Assembly: GCA_900751685.1 (NCBI GenBank)
Contig: CAADSR010000385.1
Coordinates: 1-6,877, forward strand
DNA from: Clostridia bacterium
Lineage (GTDB): Bacteria > Bacillota > Clostridia > UBA1381
DNA: 6,877 nucleotides
Reading direction: 5' to 3'
Positions 1-6,680 of this stretch are shown here, piece after piece. Position numbers and translations under genes: made by a program. Within the stretch, counting starts at the first letter, position 1, and each line of letters opens with the position of its first letter. The notes beneath the pieces were generated by a model, which saw only the letters and a program-made list of their open reading frames with translations, made no database searches and was not told where the DNA came from.

Positions 1-21
1 CAGGACTGTAAAACAGTCCTG
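1..21 (-). terminator. Possible terminator hairpin after spoVAE (window edge)
   Basis: A perfect 9-bp inverted repeat, CAGGACTGT (1-9) and ACAGTCCTG (13-21), encloses a 3-base AAA loop. It begins 18 bases past the spoVAE stop codon, where a rho-independent terminator for the minus-strand operon would sit. The U-tract that would follow on the minus strand lies outside the window, so termination cannot be confirmed. On the plus strand a run of seven T (29-35) follows, but only after a 7-base gap, which is a poor terminator geometry. Confidence 0.5.
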
Positions 22-39
22 CCGGTCATTTTTTTCGTT

Positions 40-396
40 TCATTTTTTTGGTTTTGAATTAAATATAATAGCAACTAAAAATCCGAATACCAATGCGGCA
101 GAGATTCCTCCGGCAGCGGAGGTCAACCCGCCTGTAAAAATCCCTAAAAACCCGGATTCCGCTACGCCTTTGGCCGCCCCCTTCGCTAGGTTATATCCAA
201 AGCCAGTGAGCGGGATTGTGGCTCCTGCTTTTGCAAATTTCACCAATGGCTCATAGAGCCCAAATAAGTGCAGCACAACGCCTGCTACGACAAAGGTCAC
301 AAGGATCCGTGCCGGTGTCAGCTTGGTCTTATCAATTAGAATCTGGCCGACAACGCAAATCAATCCGCCAATAACAAATGCTTTTAAAAAATCCAT
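40..396 (-). CDS. spoVAE: Stage V sporulation protein AE (SpoVAE, SpoVAEb type)
   Basis: This is a small integral membrane component of the SpoVA system, which carries Ca-dipicolinic acid across the spore inner membrane during sporulation and germination. The 118-residue length is normal for the family. Hydrophobic segments lie at about 5-21, 29-48 and 82-112, with a Gly/Ala-rich stretch between (about 58-90, containing IPLTGFGYNLAKGA) that is typical of SpoVAE. The basic tail KPKK ends the protein. The ATG at 394-396 follows a strong AGGAGGGG ribosome binding site (about 402-409) that overlaps the spoVAD stop codon, leaving an 11-base gap between the genes. It is the last gene of the visible unit, followed by a hairpin at 1-21. 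Identification rests on recognising the family sequence and on the adjacent spoVAD. No truncation is seen. Confidence 0.93.
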   Translation of the reverse strand: MDFLKAFVIGGLICVVGQILIDKTKLTPARILVTFVVAGVVLHLFGLYEPLVKFAKAGATIPLTGFGYNLAKGAAKGVAESGFLGIFTGGLTSAAGGISAALVFGFLVAIIFNSKPKK

Positions 397-407
397 CTTA
401 TCCCCTC

Positions 408-1421
408 CTACCGAGACCGTGTGATCCTGACTGCATGGGCAATTGCCGGGATGCTTTCTCCCTGCTCTACCGCTGTTGGATTCATCAGCGCACCTGTTGC
501 CATGACCAAAATCTTATCGAAATTTCCTTGCCGGAATTGTTCCATGATATAACCGCACAGCACGGATCCACAACAGCCGCATCCGCTGCCTCCCGCATGG
601 ACATCCTGCTCTTCAATATTGAAAATCATCTTTCCGCAGTCATTGTGCTTTTCCCGGATGTCATAGCCTTCTTCCATCATCAGATCCACCAAAATATCCG
701 ATCCAACCACCCCTAGGTCTCCAGTTAAAATAAGGTCATAATCATCCGGCCGGAACCCTGTATCCTCAAAATGGGCGGTCAGGGTATCCACCGCTGCGGG
801 TGCCATTGCAGCGCCCATATTGTTCAAATCTGTGATTCCAAGGTCTACGATCTTCCCTGTCGTGACATGGGTAACATAAGGCCCTGCACCGTTCTTAGAA
901 AGCAATGCGCTGCCTGAACCGGTCACTGTCCATTGTGCTGACGGCGCCCGCTGCCCTCCATATTCCAATGGAAAGCGGAATTGCTTCTCCGCAGAGCAAA
1001 AATGGCTGGAGGTCACACATAAGATATGTTCCGCATAACCTCCGCTAACCAGCATGGAGCCAATGGATAGGCTTTCTGTCATGGTAGAGCAGGCCCCATA
1101 CAGCCCCAAAAAAGGGATCTCCAGATCACGCATCCCATAATGTGCCCCAACACATTGGTTTAGAAGGTCGCCTGCCAATACATATTGAATCTCGGATGGC
1201 TGCATCTTCACTTTCTTTAGCGCTGTTAGTGCAGTTTCTTTCTGCAATTTACTTTCTGCCTTTTCCCAGGTCTTTTCTCCCCAATGATCTTCTTCCAGGA
1301 TCTGGTCAAAATAATGGGATAAGGGGCCCTGTCCTTCTTTGCTCCCTACGATCGCCGCGGAGCTTTTGATACTGGCGGGTTCCCCAAAAGTTACAGTCTG
1401 TTTTCCTAAGCGTTGGTTCAT
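408..1421 (-). CDS. spoVAD: Stage V sporulation protein AD (SpoVAD), dipicolinate-binding
   Basis: SpoVAD is the soluble, membrane-associated SpoVA subunit with a thiolase-like fold; in Bacillus it binds dipicolinic acid directly and is needed for its uptake into the forespore. The 337-residue product matches the usual length of about 338. Visible family features are the thiolase-type nucleophile-elbow region YGACSTMTE with Cys111, the stretch around GSGSALL (168-174), and the C-terminal Gly/Cys-rich HAGGSGCGCCGSV (275-287). The ATG at 1419-1421 overlaps the stop of the upstream SLH gene (ATGA), and its GGGAGG ribosome binding site lies inside that gene's last codons. Translation is therefore likely coupled to the SLH gene. 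spoVAC, the usual immediate upstream neighbour, is absent from this position. The reading frame is intact and I see no internal damage. Confidence 0.95.
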   Translation of the reverse strand: MNQRLGKQTVTFGEPASIKSSAAIVGSKEGQGPLSHYFDQILEEDHWGEKTWEKAESKLQKETALTALKKVKMQPSEIQYVLAGDLLNQCVGAHYGMRDLEIPFLGLYGACSTMTESLSIGSMLVSGGYAEHILCVTSSHFCSAEKQFRFPLEYGGQRAPSAQWTVTGSGSALLSKNGAGPYVTHVTTGKIVDLGITDLNNMGAAMAPAAVDTLTAHFEDTGFRPDDYDLILTGDLGVVGSDILVDLMMEEGYDIREKHNDCGKMIFNIEEQDVHAGGSGCGCCGSVLCGYIMEQFRQGNFDKILVMATGALMNPTAVEQGESIPAIAHAVRITRSR

Positions 1422-2464
1422 GCCAATTCCCTCCCATAAAATCCTGCTTTCATGCGCATTGCAGAAGTTTGTGTAATTGCTGTTTCATTATATTTTATCA
1501 TCTGATAGATCATCTCAACAGCCTCAGCCCGTGTTACCGCGTCATTCGGGCGGATCTTATGGCTGCTGTCCCCTTTTGCAATTCCATATCCAACAATATT
1601 CTTAACACACTGGATGCCCCAGCTTGGGATTTGTGCCGCATCTGCAAAATCAAGCGCTACATCACTTCTTGTCTTTGAGCTCATGGCTTTGTCAAGCATT
1701 TTCATAAACTCGACCCGTGTGACCTTTTCATACGGCTCTAAATAAACTTTCCCATCTCTTTCCTGACCTTCTACAAGCCCGATCTTATGTGCAATATAAA
1801 CCAAACGGTTCATAGCGTCCGGAAGGGATGCGCTATCCGCAAAAATATGGGTCTGGTCTGGATCTACAACCGTATCATCCAACTTCAATGCTGTGACTAA
1901 ATAGCCGATCACATCCAGGCGCGATAATTGCTGTTCCGGATAAAAATAATATTTATCCCCCACCCGGAACCCTTTTAAAACATCCAGCTCCACCATTTTT
2001 ACAGCGGCATAATTGGCCCAATGCTCCCGCATATCTTCATAGACAAAGCTAAGAGGCTGCGTCTGTACTGTTTTTGCAGTTGTTTTTGCTTCTATAATCG
2101 AAATATCACAACGGGCAATATTAGACTCGATCCCATCTGCGCTGGTACGAAAGGTAAAGCTATCTGAACCTGTCATTCCTGGCAAAGGACGGTACACAAA
2201 ATCCCCAGTCGTCTGATCTACCGTCACTTCTCCCCGCTGCGGCATCGCTACAATAGAAAAAGCGACGCCGCTGCTCCCGGTCTGGCAATTCAATTTGTCT
2301 TTTACAGATTTATTTTTTTCTACATCCACTGTGAAGTTCTCGCAAAGCAGCACTTCCCCCTGCTCTGCTTTTTCTTCAAAGACATCCAAGGTCTCTTCTG
2401 CTGCGAAAACCGGAGCAGACATGGTAAAGATCATCGCAAGAAAGCTCGCAATCAATTGTTTCAT
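1418..2464 (-). CDS. Secreted Ig-like and triple SLH-domain protein, first gene of the spoVAD-spoVAE unit
   Basis: This 348-residue protein probably acts outside the cytoplasmic membrane, attached to cell-wall polymer. Residues 1-21 form a signal peptide (hydrophobic core LIASFLAMIF, cleavage likely after VFA). Residues of about 42-125 resemble a bacterial Ig/cadherin-like repeat, with GEVTVDQTTGDFVYRP and GSDSFTF marking the strands. Three SLH domains follow at about 142-194, 208-260 and 272-324. Their signature sites are SRLD (181-184), TRVE (249-252) and TRAE (311-314), so the third is the most canonical. SLH domains usually bind pyruvylated secondary wall polymers. There is no enzymatic domain. 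The start is supported by AAAGGTGA (2473-2480), 8 bases upstream. Its 3' end overlaps spoVAD by four bases, so it is probably co-expressed with that gene. The exact role is unknown; a forespore-wall function is inference. Confidence 0.85.
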   Translation of the reverse strand: MKQLIASFLAMIFTMSAPVFAAEETLDVFEEKAEQGEVLLCENFTVDVEKNKSVKDKLNCQTGSSGVAFSIVAMPQRGEVTVDQTTGDFVYRPLPGMTGSDSFTFRTSADGIESNIARCDISIIEAKTTAKTVQTQPLSFVYEDMREHWANYAAVKMVELDVLKGFRVGDKYYFYPEQQLSRLDVIGYLVTALKLDDTVVDPDQTHIFADSASLPDAMNRLVYIAHKIGLVEGQERDGKVYLEPYEKVTRVEFMKMLDKAMSSKTRSDVALDFADAAQIPSWGIQCVKNIVGYGIAKGDSSHKIRPNDAVTRAEAVEMIYQMIKYNETAITQTSAMRMKAGFYGRELA

Positions 2465-2649
2465 TTACAGTCTCACCTTTCCAATTGAGTTTTTTTCTTC
2501 TCTTATATTTTGTGATAATCTCAAATTTATACAATCCTATAATTTCCAGAAAATATTTTTCTAAATATTCACTTGCCCGTTTGCTTAAAAATTAGAATAG
2601 GGAAGGTTTTGAAAACAAATACTATAGAAAAATGAAATGAGGCGAAAGA
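2465..2649. other. AT-rich divergent intergenic region
   Basis: This region separates the minus-strand SLH-spoVAD-spoVAE unit from the plus-strand pirin-nitroreductase unit, so it must hold both promoters. It is strongly AT-rich. I see no convincing TTGACA/TATAAT pair for the plus-strand genes. The pirin start has only a weak ribosome binding site (GAGG, 2639-2642). A possible forespore sigma-factor promoter on the minus strand is listed separately. No small gene or RNA structure is evident. Confidence 0.7.
2538..2570 (-). promoter_or_regulatory. Candidate forespore (sigma F/G-like) promoter for the SLH-spoVAD-spoVAE unit
   Basis: On the minus strand GAATA (2566-2570) resembles the -35 element of sigma-G promoters. 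GGAAATTATA (2538-2547) matches nine of ten positions of the GGNRANANTW -10 element of sigma F. The spacing of 18 bases is slightly long. The elements are a mixture of the two sigma-factor types and lie in AT-rich DNA, so chance similarity is quite possible. The location, about 74 bases upstream of the SLH start, and the known forespore control of spoVA operons are the reasons for listing it. Confidence 0.25.
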
Positions 2650-3363
2650 ATGCTAAAAAAAATAGACCATAACACAATGGGAAAAAGTGACCAGGGCTGG
2701 CTGTGCAGTTGGTTTCATTTCTCCTTTGCAGAATATTATAATCCTGAGAACATCAACTTTGGAACGCTCCGTGTCCTGAATGACGACCTGATCCAGCCCG
2801 GGAGTGGTTTTGGCATGCATCCCCACCAGGATATGGAGATCATTACTTACGTCATAGACGGAGTCCTGACCCATGCGGACAATATGGGAAACCAGCAAGT
2901 GCTCCACCGGGGAGAAATCCAATACATGAGCGCTGGGACCGGCGTGATCCATAGCGAATACAACCATGGGACAGAAGACCTGCGGCTTCTGCAAATTTGG
3001 ATTTTTCCTGACCGGTCCGGCCATACACCCCAATATGGTGATTTCCGTTTTCCGTGGCAGCAGCGGATTAATCATTGGCTTTTGCTCGTCTCCGGGCAGC
3101 AGGGCTGCGCGCCTGTAAAAATCCATCAGGACGTTTATCTCTATACGGCTTGGATCGATGCCGGCCAAAGCCTAGTTTATGATATTGCGGAAGGCCGCCA
3201 GGGATATCTTGTCCAAATAGAAGGGAACAGCCGTATCAATGAAGCTTTGCTGGAGGAGCGTGACGCCCTTGCAATCCATCAGGAATCCATTGAGATCACT
3301 GCTGTTTCCCCTTCCCATGTATTGCTATTTGACCTAGCAGATGAAAGAAAGGAGCAGAAATGA
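2650..3363 (+). CDS. Pirin-family bicupin protein (YhhW-like)
   Basis: Pirins are cytoplasmic two-domain cupins that bind one metal ion; E. coli YhhW has quercetin 2,3-dioxygenase activity in vitro, but the natural substrate of most bacterial pirins is unknown. The 237-residue product has the usual length. The N-terminal cupin carries the complete metal site: His57 and His59 in GMHPHQDMEI, and His101 and Glu103 in GVIHSEYNH. These are the positions I recall for YhhW. The C-terminal cupin (about 140-230) is more divergent, as is normal. The N-terminal sequence LKKIDHNTMGKSDQGWL is typical of the family. The start at 2650 has only a weak GAGG ribosome binding site. The gene overlaps the following nitroreductase by ATGA, indicating a translationally coupled pair. 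A metal-dependent oxygenase role in an anaerobe would be odd, so another redox or regulatory function is possible. Confidence 0.9.
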   Translation: MLKKIDHNTMGKSDQGWLCSWFHFSFAEYYNPENINFGTLRVLNDDLIQPGSGFGMHPHQDMEIITYVIDGVLTHADNMGNQQVLHRGEIQYMSAGTGVIHSEYNHGTEDLRLLQIWIFPDRSGHTPQYGDFRFPWQQRINHWLLLVSGQQGCAPVKIHQDVYLYTAWIDAGQSLVYDIAEGRQGYLVQIEGNSRINEALLEERDALAIHQESIEITAVSPSHVLLFDLADERKEQK

Positions 3364-3959
3364 AAACTTTATTAGAAGCAATTGCCCACCGGAGAAGCTA
3401 TTATGATTTACAAAAGGGATCCCCGGTCTCAAAAGAACGCATCTGCACTTTAGTCCACGATGCCCTGCGCTATACCCCATCCTCCTTTAACATGCAAAGC
3501 AGCCGCTGCCTTCTTCTTTTTGAAAAGGAGCACGAGCGGCTCTGGGACATTACAATCCAGGAGCTAAAAAAGATCGTTCCGGAGAAGCAGTTTAAAGCGA
3601 CTGAGAAAAAAATTTTATCCTTCCGCAACGCCTATGGCACTGTTTTATTTTTTGATGAGCATACTGTTGTGGACTCCTATGCCCAAAAATATGATGCCTA
3701 CCGTGAGAATTTTCCAGTCTGGGCGCAGCAGTCAAATGGGATGCTCCAATACGCCGTCTGGACACTCTTAGAGGCGGAAGGCCTGGGTGCGTCCCTGCAG
3801 CATTATAATCCGCTGATTGACGGGAAAATCCGTGAGCTATGGAACGTTCCAAAAACATGGACCCACATTGCACAAATGCCGTTCGGGACGCCCGCCTCAC
3901 CGCCTCCCGAAAAAAAACACAGTGACACAACCGAAAAAATCAAAATTTTTGGATTATAA
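3360..3959 (+). CDS. Nitroreductase family protein, Frm2/HBN1-like
   Basis: This is a predicted FMN-dependent NAD(P)H oxidoreductase of the nitroreductase fold, probably cytoplasmic and dimeric. The 199-residue length and the sequence place it in the small Frm2/HBN1-like branch, whose yeast members are linked to lipid signalling and oxidative or nitrosative stress. Visible features are RRSYYDL (11-17), where RRS is the usual FMN phosphate-binding start, and TPSSFNMQSSR (39-49), the conserved FMN-contact loop of this branch. Near the C-terminus is EGLGASLQHYNP, another hallmark of the branch. The ATG at 3360 overlaps the pirin stop codon and has a good AAAGGAG ribosome binding site (3348-3354). 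The gene ends 20 bases before a strong hairpin terminator. The physiological substrate cannot be read from sequence. Confidence 0.88.
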   Translation: MKTLLEAIAHRRSYYDLQKGSPVSKERICTLVHDALRYTPSSFNMQSSRCLLLFEKEHERLWDITIQELKKIVPEKQFKATEKKILSFRNAYGTVLFFDEHTVVDSYAQKYDAYRENFPVWAQQSNGMLQYAVWTLLEAEGLGASLQHYNPLIDGKIRELWNVPKTWTHIAQMPFGTPASPPPEKKHSDTTEKIKIFGL

Positions 3960-3979
3960 CACGATTTTGCCGGAAACAC

Positions 3980-4033
3980 AAAAAGATCAAATATCCCAGG
4001 GTAAATAAGGCCCCCGGGATATTTGATCTTTTT
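3980..4033. terminator. Bidirectional rho-independent terminator
   Basis: An exact 18-bp inverted repeat pairs 3980-3997 with 4016-4033. Its outer ends are AAAAA and TTTTT, so either transcript ends the stem in a U-run. The 18-base loop can extend the stem by three G-C pairs (3999-4001 with 4013-4015) past a bulged A at 3998. It lies between the convergent nitroreductase gene (stop at 3959) and the YfmH-type gene (stop at 4050), exactly where a shared terminator is expected. Confidence 0.92.
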
Positions 4034-4049
4034 AAATTTTAACAGTTCT

Positions 4050-5342
4050 CTATTCCACCGGCCAAACAATAGACAGCGCTGCATTTTCAGGAGAAAAATG
4101 CTTTTCAAACCGCTTTTGGACATCACGGAATGTCACAGTTTCATAAACTTTGTAATAATCAAAATAATCGATCCCCATAAACCACAAGGTCAAAAACGCA
4201 TGGGCATAGTCCTCCACATCATTATAGGAACGGATATAGTCTCCCCAGATCACTTTTTTAACCCGCTGAAAATCATCTGGATCCAGTCCCTCTTTTTGTA
4301 CCCGGCGGACTTCCGCCAGCATACGCTCGTATACCTTTTGCGGGTTCTTGGATTCCCCGCTGGCAGAGCTATACGCATAGTCGGGCTGCATCGAATATTC
4401 CATCGAGAAGCCGGAATTGATAAGCCCTTGCTCATAAAGCTCCTGGTAAAAAGAAGAACTCTTCCCAAAAATCATTTTAAGAAGGATCTCCATCTCAATA
4501 TTCTTTTTGAGTAGCGCATCCCCATCATACCCCGTATCAGTATCTTTAAAGCCCATCATAAATAAGGGGATCGAAACGCTCAGCTTTTGTTCTTTATAAG
4601 GCTTTGCGATCTGTTTGGGTTCCTCCGGATAAATCTTTTTGATTTCCTCATCAAAAGGCTCATTCTTTTTGACATTCTGTGAGATCACCTCTGCGATTTT
4701 TTCCACATCCAAATCGCCTGTCACAAAAATCGTCATATTGGACAGGTTATAAAATGTGTTATAACATTTATATAATAAATCATCCGTAATATGGCTGATG
4801 CTCTCCACCGTGCCCGCAATATCCAGCTTGACAGGATGCTCCCGGTACAAGCAATCCAGGAAGTTAAAGAACACCCGCCAGTTTCCGTCATCATCATACA
4901 TCCCGATCTCCTGCCCGATGATCCCCTGCTCCTTCTGAACACTTTCAGGCGTAAACGCCGGACTTTGCACATAGTCCATCAGGATCTTTAAATTTTCCTC
5001 CAAATGAGAGGTCGCGGAAAATAAATAAGCCGTCACATTAAAAGAAGTAAACGCATTCGCATTTGCCCCGTATTTTGAAAATTGTTCAAATACATTGCTT
5101 CCATCCGGCTGATCAAACATTTTATGCTCCAGATAGTGGGCAATACCGTCCGGCACTTCTGTCACCTGTTCTTCCCCCGGAACAACAAACTTAGAATCTA
5201 CAGAGCCGTATCTGGTCCCAAAAATCGCATAGCTTTTGCTATACCCTTTCCGCGGCATAATACAAACCTCCAGCCCGGAAGAATGCTTTCCAGTATAAAG
5301 CTCCTCTCCTGTTTTTTGATTCACTCTTTTTTGTAATTTCAT
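4050..5342 (-). CDS. yfmH: M16-family zinc peptidase, YfmH (B. subtilis YmfH) type
   Basis: This is a 430-residue member of the M16 (pitrilysin/insulinase) family, the catalytic partner of an adjacent YfmF-type protein. The inverted zinc motif HxxEH is intact as HYLEH (69-73), preceded by DGIAHYLEHKMF, the standard family context. The third zinc ligand is probably Glu145 in GIIGQEIGM, with Glu138 just before it. The C-terminal half lacks the Arg/Tyr substrate-binding pair found in complete M16 peptidases: the aligned positions are Tyr304 and Ser311. The B. subtilis homologues YmfF/YmfH (about 426-428 residues) neighbour ymfI and are annotated as associated with the 5-aminopentanol modification of elongation factor P; their substrate is not known. 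The start ATG follows the yfmF stop directly (TAAATG) with an AGGAGG ribosome binding site inside yfmF, so translation is probably coupled. The bidirectional terminator follows. No signal peptide is seen, so it is likely cytoplasmic. Confidence 0.9.
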   Translation of the reverse strand: MKLQKRVNQKTGEELYTGKHSSGLEVCIMPRKGYSKSYAIFGTRYGSVDSKFVVPGEEQVTEVPDGIAHYLEHKMFDQPDGSNVFEQFSKYGANANAFTSFNVTAYLFSATSHLEENLKILMDYVQSPAFTPESVQKEQGIIGQEIGMYDDDGNWRVFFNFLDCLYREHPVKLDIAGTVESISHITDDLLYKCYNTFYNLSNMTIFVTGDLDVEKIAEVISQNVKKNEPFDEEIKKIYPEEPKQIAKPYKEQKLSVSIPLFMMGFKDTDTGYDGDALLKKNIEMEILLKMIFGKSSSFYQELYEQGLINSGFSMEYSMQPDYAYSSASGESKNPQKVYERMLAEVRRVQKEGLDPDDFQRVKKVIWGDYIRSYNDVEDYAHAFLTLWFMGIDYFDYYKVYETVTFRDVQKRFEKHFSPENAALSIVWPVE

Positions 5343-6614
5343 TTATTTTCCCTCCTTTCCTTTTAAGAAATAGACTGTATCTAAAACAATATTTTGTGCT
5401 ACCCGGACAACCTCTTCCTTCGTCACCGCTTTTAATTTTTCCTTGACCGTCTCTATATCCTGCTCCGCGCCTGCAATTTTTTGTCCAAGATAGAACACCT
5501 GCAGTTGATGGGGCGCGTCATAAATAGAGTTATACGCATTGACCAGGGATTGAATGCTGGAGTCAAATTCCGCCTGTGTGATATTCCCCTGCTGAATTTC
5601 TTTAAGCTGTGTCAGGATCTCATCATGCGCCTGCTGGAACTTGTCAAACTCAATCCCCGCATTCACAAGCATCAAGCCTTTCATTGCTTCTAACTGGCTG
5701 GAGGCATAATAGGCAAGGCTCAATTTTTCCCGGACATTGTGAAACAGCTTTGAATGGGTCCCGGAGCCAAAAATGCTGTTAAACACCTGCAAGGCCGGAT
5801 AGTCTTCGGAGGCAACCTTGACATTGGTACGGAATCCCATGGATAACTTTCCTTGAGCCACATCAAGTATTTCTTCTACCATCTCCGGTGATTGTTGTGT
5901 TTTCTCCAAAATCTGTGTCTGTGGAATTTGTGCATCCAGAAAATCAAACCGGCTGATACATTCTTTGATTTTCCCTGCCATACTCTGTATTTGTGCCGTT
6001 CCGCAAATATATAAGTCAATAACAGAAGAGGTGATCATTTTTTGATAATACTCCCACAATGACTTTGCAGTAATTTTCTCAATTCCTTCTATCGTTCCTA
6101 ATTGGGAAATACCAAATGCCTCTTGCTTGCACATCTCTTCTGTACAACGGACCATGGCGTACGTCCGTTTATCGTTCATCAGCGCCTGGATCCTATTTTT
6201 TGCATTGCTTTTCTCCTGCTGGACCGTTTCCTCTAAAAAAGCGCCATCCTTGACGACTGGCTCAAACACAACCGACAATAAAAGCTCTAATAGATCTTCT
6301 ATGAGCGGTTCGCCTTCCGGGGCATATTCATTAGCGATGGTCTCCGTGTTCAGGCAGATCAACTGGTCCTCTCCCTTTTTGAGCACTCCGGCACCCATAC
6401 TGGCCCCATAAAGATTTTCCAGATATTTTGATACCTCTTCCGCATTTTTGCACAGGCGGCATCCACGCTTTAAAACATAAGGCAATAACGCGTTTAGAGA
6501 AGCCTCTTCTGCTTTTAGTTCCCGGTGGATAAAAACGCCTATAGTAGTAGTTTTCAAGTTCGGCATCGGAATATAGTGTAGATTGATATTTTTATGGATC
6601 GAAATTGTTTCCAT
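5343..6614 (-). CDS. yfmF: M16-family non-catalytic partner, YfmF (B. subtilis YmfF) type
   Basis: This 423-residue M16-family protein lacks the zinc motif: where HxxEH should be, the sequence reads YVLKR (46-50) within LLPYVLKRGCRLCKNAEEV. It is therefore not a zinc peptidase on its own. It does keep the C-terminal Arg/Tyr pair, Arg295 and Tyr302 in NVREKLSLAYYASS, in the context GSGTHSKLFHNVREKL that is typical of the family's substrate-binding half. With the neighbouring YfmH-type protein it should form a heterodimer in which each subunit supplies one half of the active site. This arrangement is known for other two-gene M16 peptidases. The start ATG at 6612-6614 has an AAGGAG ribosome binding site (6622-6627), and a near-consensus promoter lies just upstream. 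Its last codons hold the ribosome binding site for yfmH. Confidence 0.9.
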   Translation of the reverse strand: METISIHKNINLHYIPMPNLKTTTIGVFIHRELKAEEASLNALLPYVLKRGCRLCKNAEEVSKYLENLYGASMGAGVLKKGEDQLICLNTETIANEYAPEGEPLIEDLLELLLSVVFEPVVKDGAFLEETVQQEKSNAKNRIQALMNDKRTYAMVRCTEEMCKQEAFGISQLGTIEGIEKITAKSLWEYYQKMITSSVIDLYICGTAQIQSMAGKIKECISRFDFLDAQIPQTQILEKTQQSPEMVEEILDVAQGKLSMGFRTNVKVASEDYPALQVFNSIFGSGTHSKLFHNVREKLSLAYYASSQLEAMKGLMLVNAGIEFDKFQQAHDEILTQLKEIQQGNITQAEFDSSIQSLVNAYNSIYDAPHQLQVFYLGQKIAGAEQDIETVKEKLKAVTKEEVVRVAQNIVLDTVYFLKGKEGK

Positions 6615-6634
6615 TTTCCTACTCCTTTTCAGTT

Positions 6635-6671
6635 CATTTTATGCTTATTGTACCTTAAAAAGCATTTTATG
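6635..6671. repeat. Pair of CATTTTATG direct repeats around the yfmF promoter
   Basis: The 9-mer CATTTTATG occurs at 6635-6643 and 6663-6671, 28 bases apart. One copy lies over the predicted transcription start and the other abuts the -35 box. An inverted pair ATGCTT (6641-6646) and AAGCAT (6660-6665) also flanks the -10 element. The placement is operator-like, but the motif is AT-rich and could recur by chance. Confidence 0.4.
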
Positions 6672-6675
6672 TCAA
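6647..6675 (-). promoter_or_regulatory. Sigma-A-type promoter for the yfmF-yfmH unit
   Basis: On the minus strand a perfect -35 TTGACA (6670-6675) is separated by exactly 17 bases from a -10 TACAAT (6647-6652), one mismatch from TATAAT. A start site would fall near 6640, giving a leader of about 26 bases with an AAGGAG site. The -35 box begins six bases past the stop codon of the upstream partial gene, with no terminator between, so read-through from that gene is also possible. This points to vegetative, rather constitutive expression. Confidence 0.9.
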
Positions 6676-6680
6676 CACGC

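Noticed and set aside
1..36. Plus-strand terminator made of the 1-21 hairpin and the T-run at 29-35
   Set aside because: The T-run is separated from the stem by seven bases, and no plus-strand gene is seen ending here; the minus-strand reading fits the context better.
378..716. 112-residue open frame on the plus strand
   Set aside because: It is antisense to the 3' part of spoVAD, is rich in Cys and His as expected from a shadow frame, and resembles no family.
2573..2625. Sigma-A promoter for the pirin gene using TTGCCC, TTGCTT or TTGAAA with TAGAAT or TACTAT
   Set aside because: None of the combinations gives a spacing near 17 bases, so no promoter is called.
2653..3168. 171-residue open frame on the minus strand
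   Set aside because: It lies wholly antisense to the well-supported pirin gene, which has an intact metal site; the frame has no recognisable domain and no good ribosome binding site.
3803..4126. 107-residue open frame on the minus strand spanning the convergent junction
   Set aside because: It runs through the terminator hairpin and overlaps the ends of two real genes; it has no family resemblance.
4023..4514. 163-residue open frame on the plus strand
   Set aside because: It begins inside the terminator stem and runs antisense through the 3' part of the YfmH-type gene, so it is a shadow of that gene.
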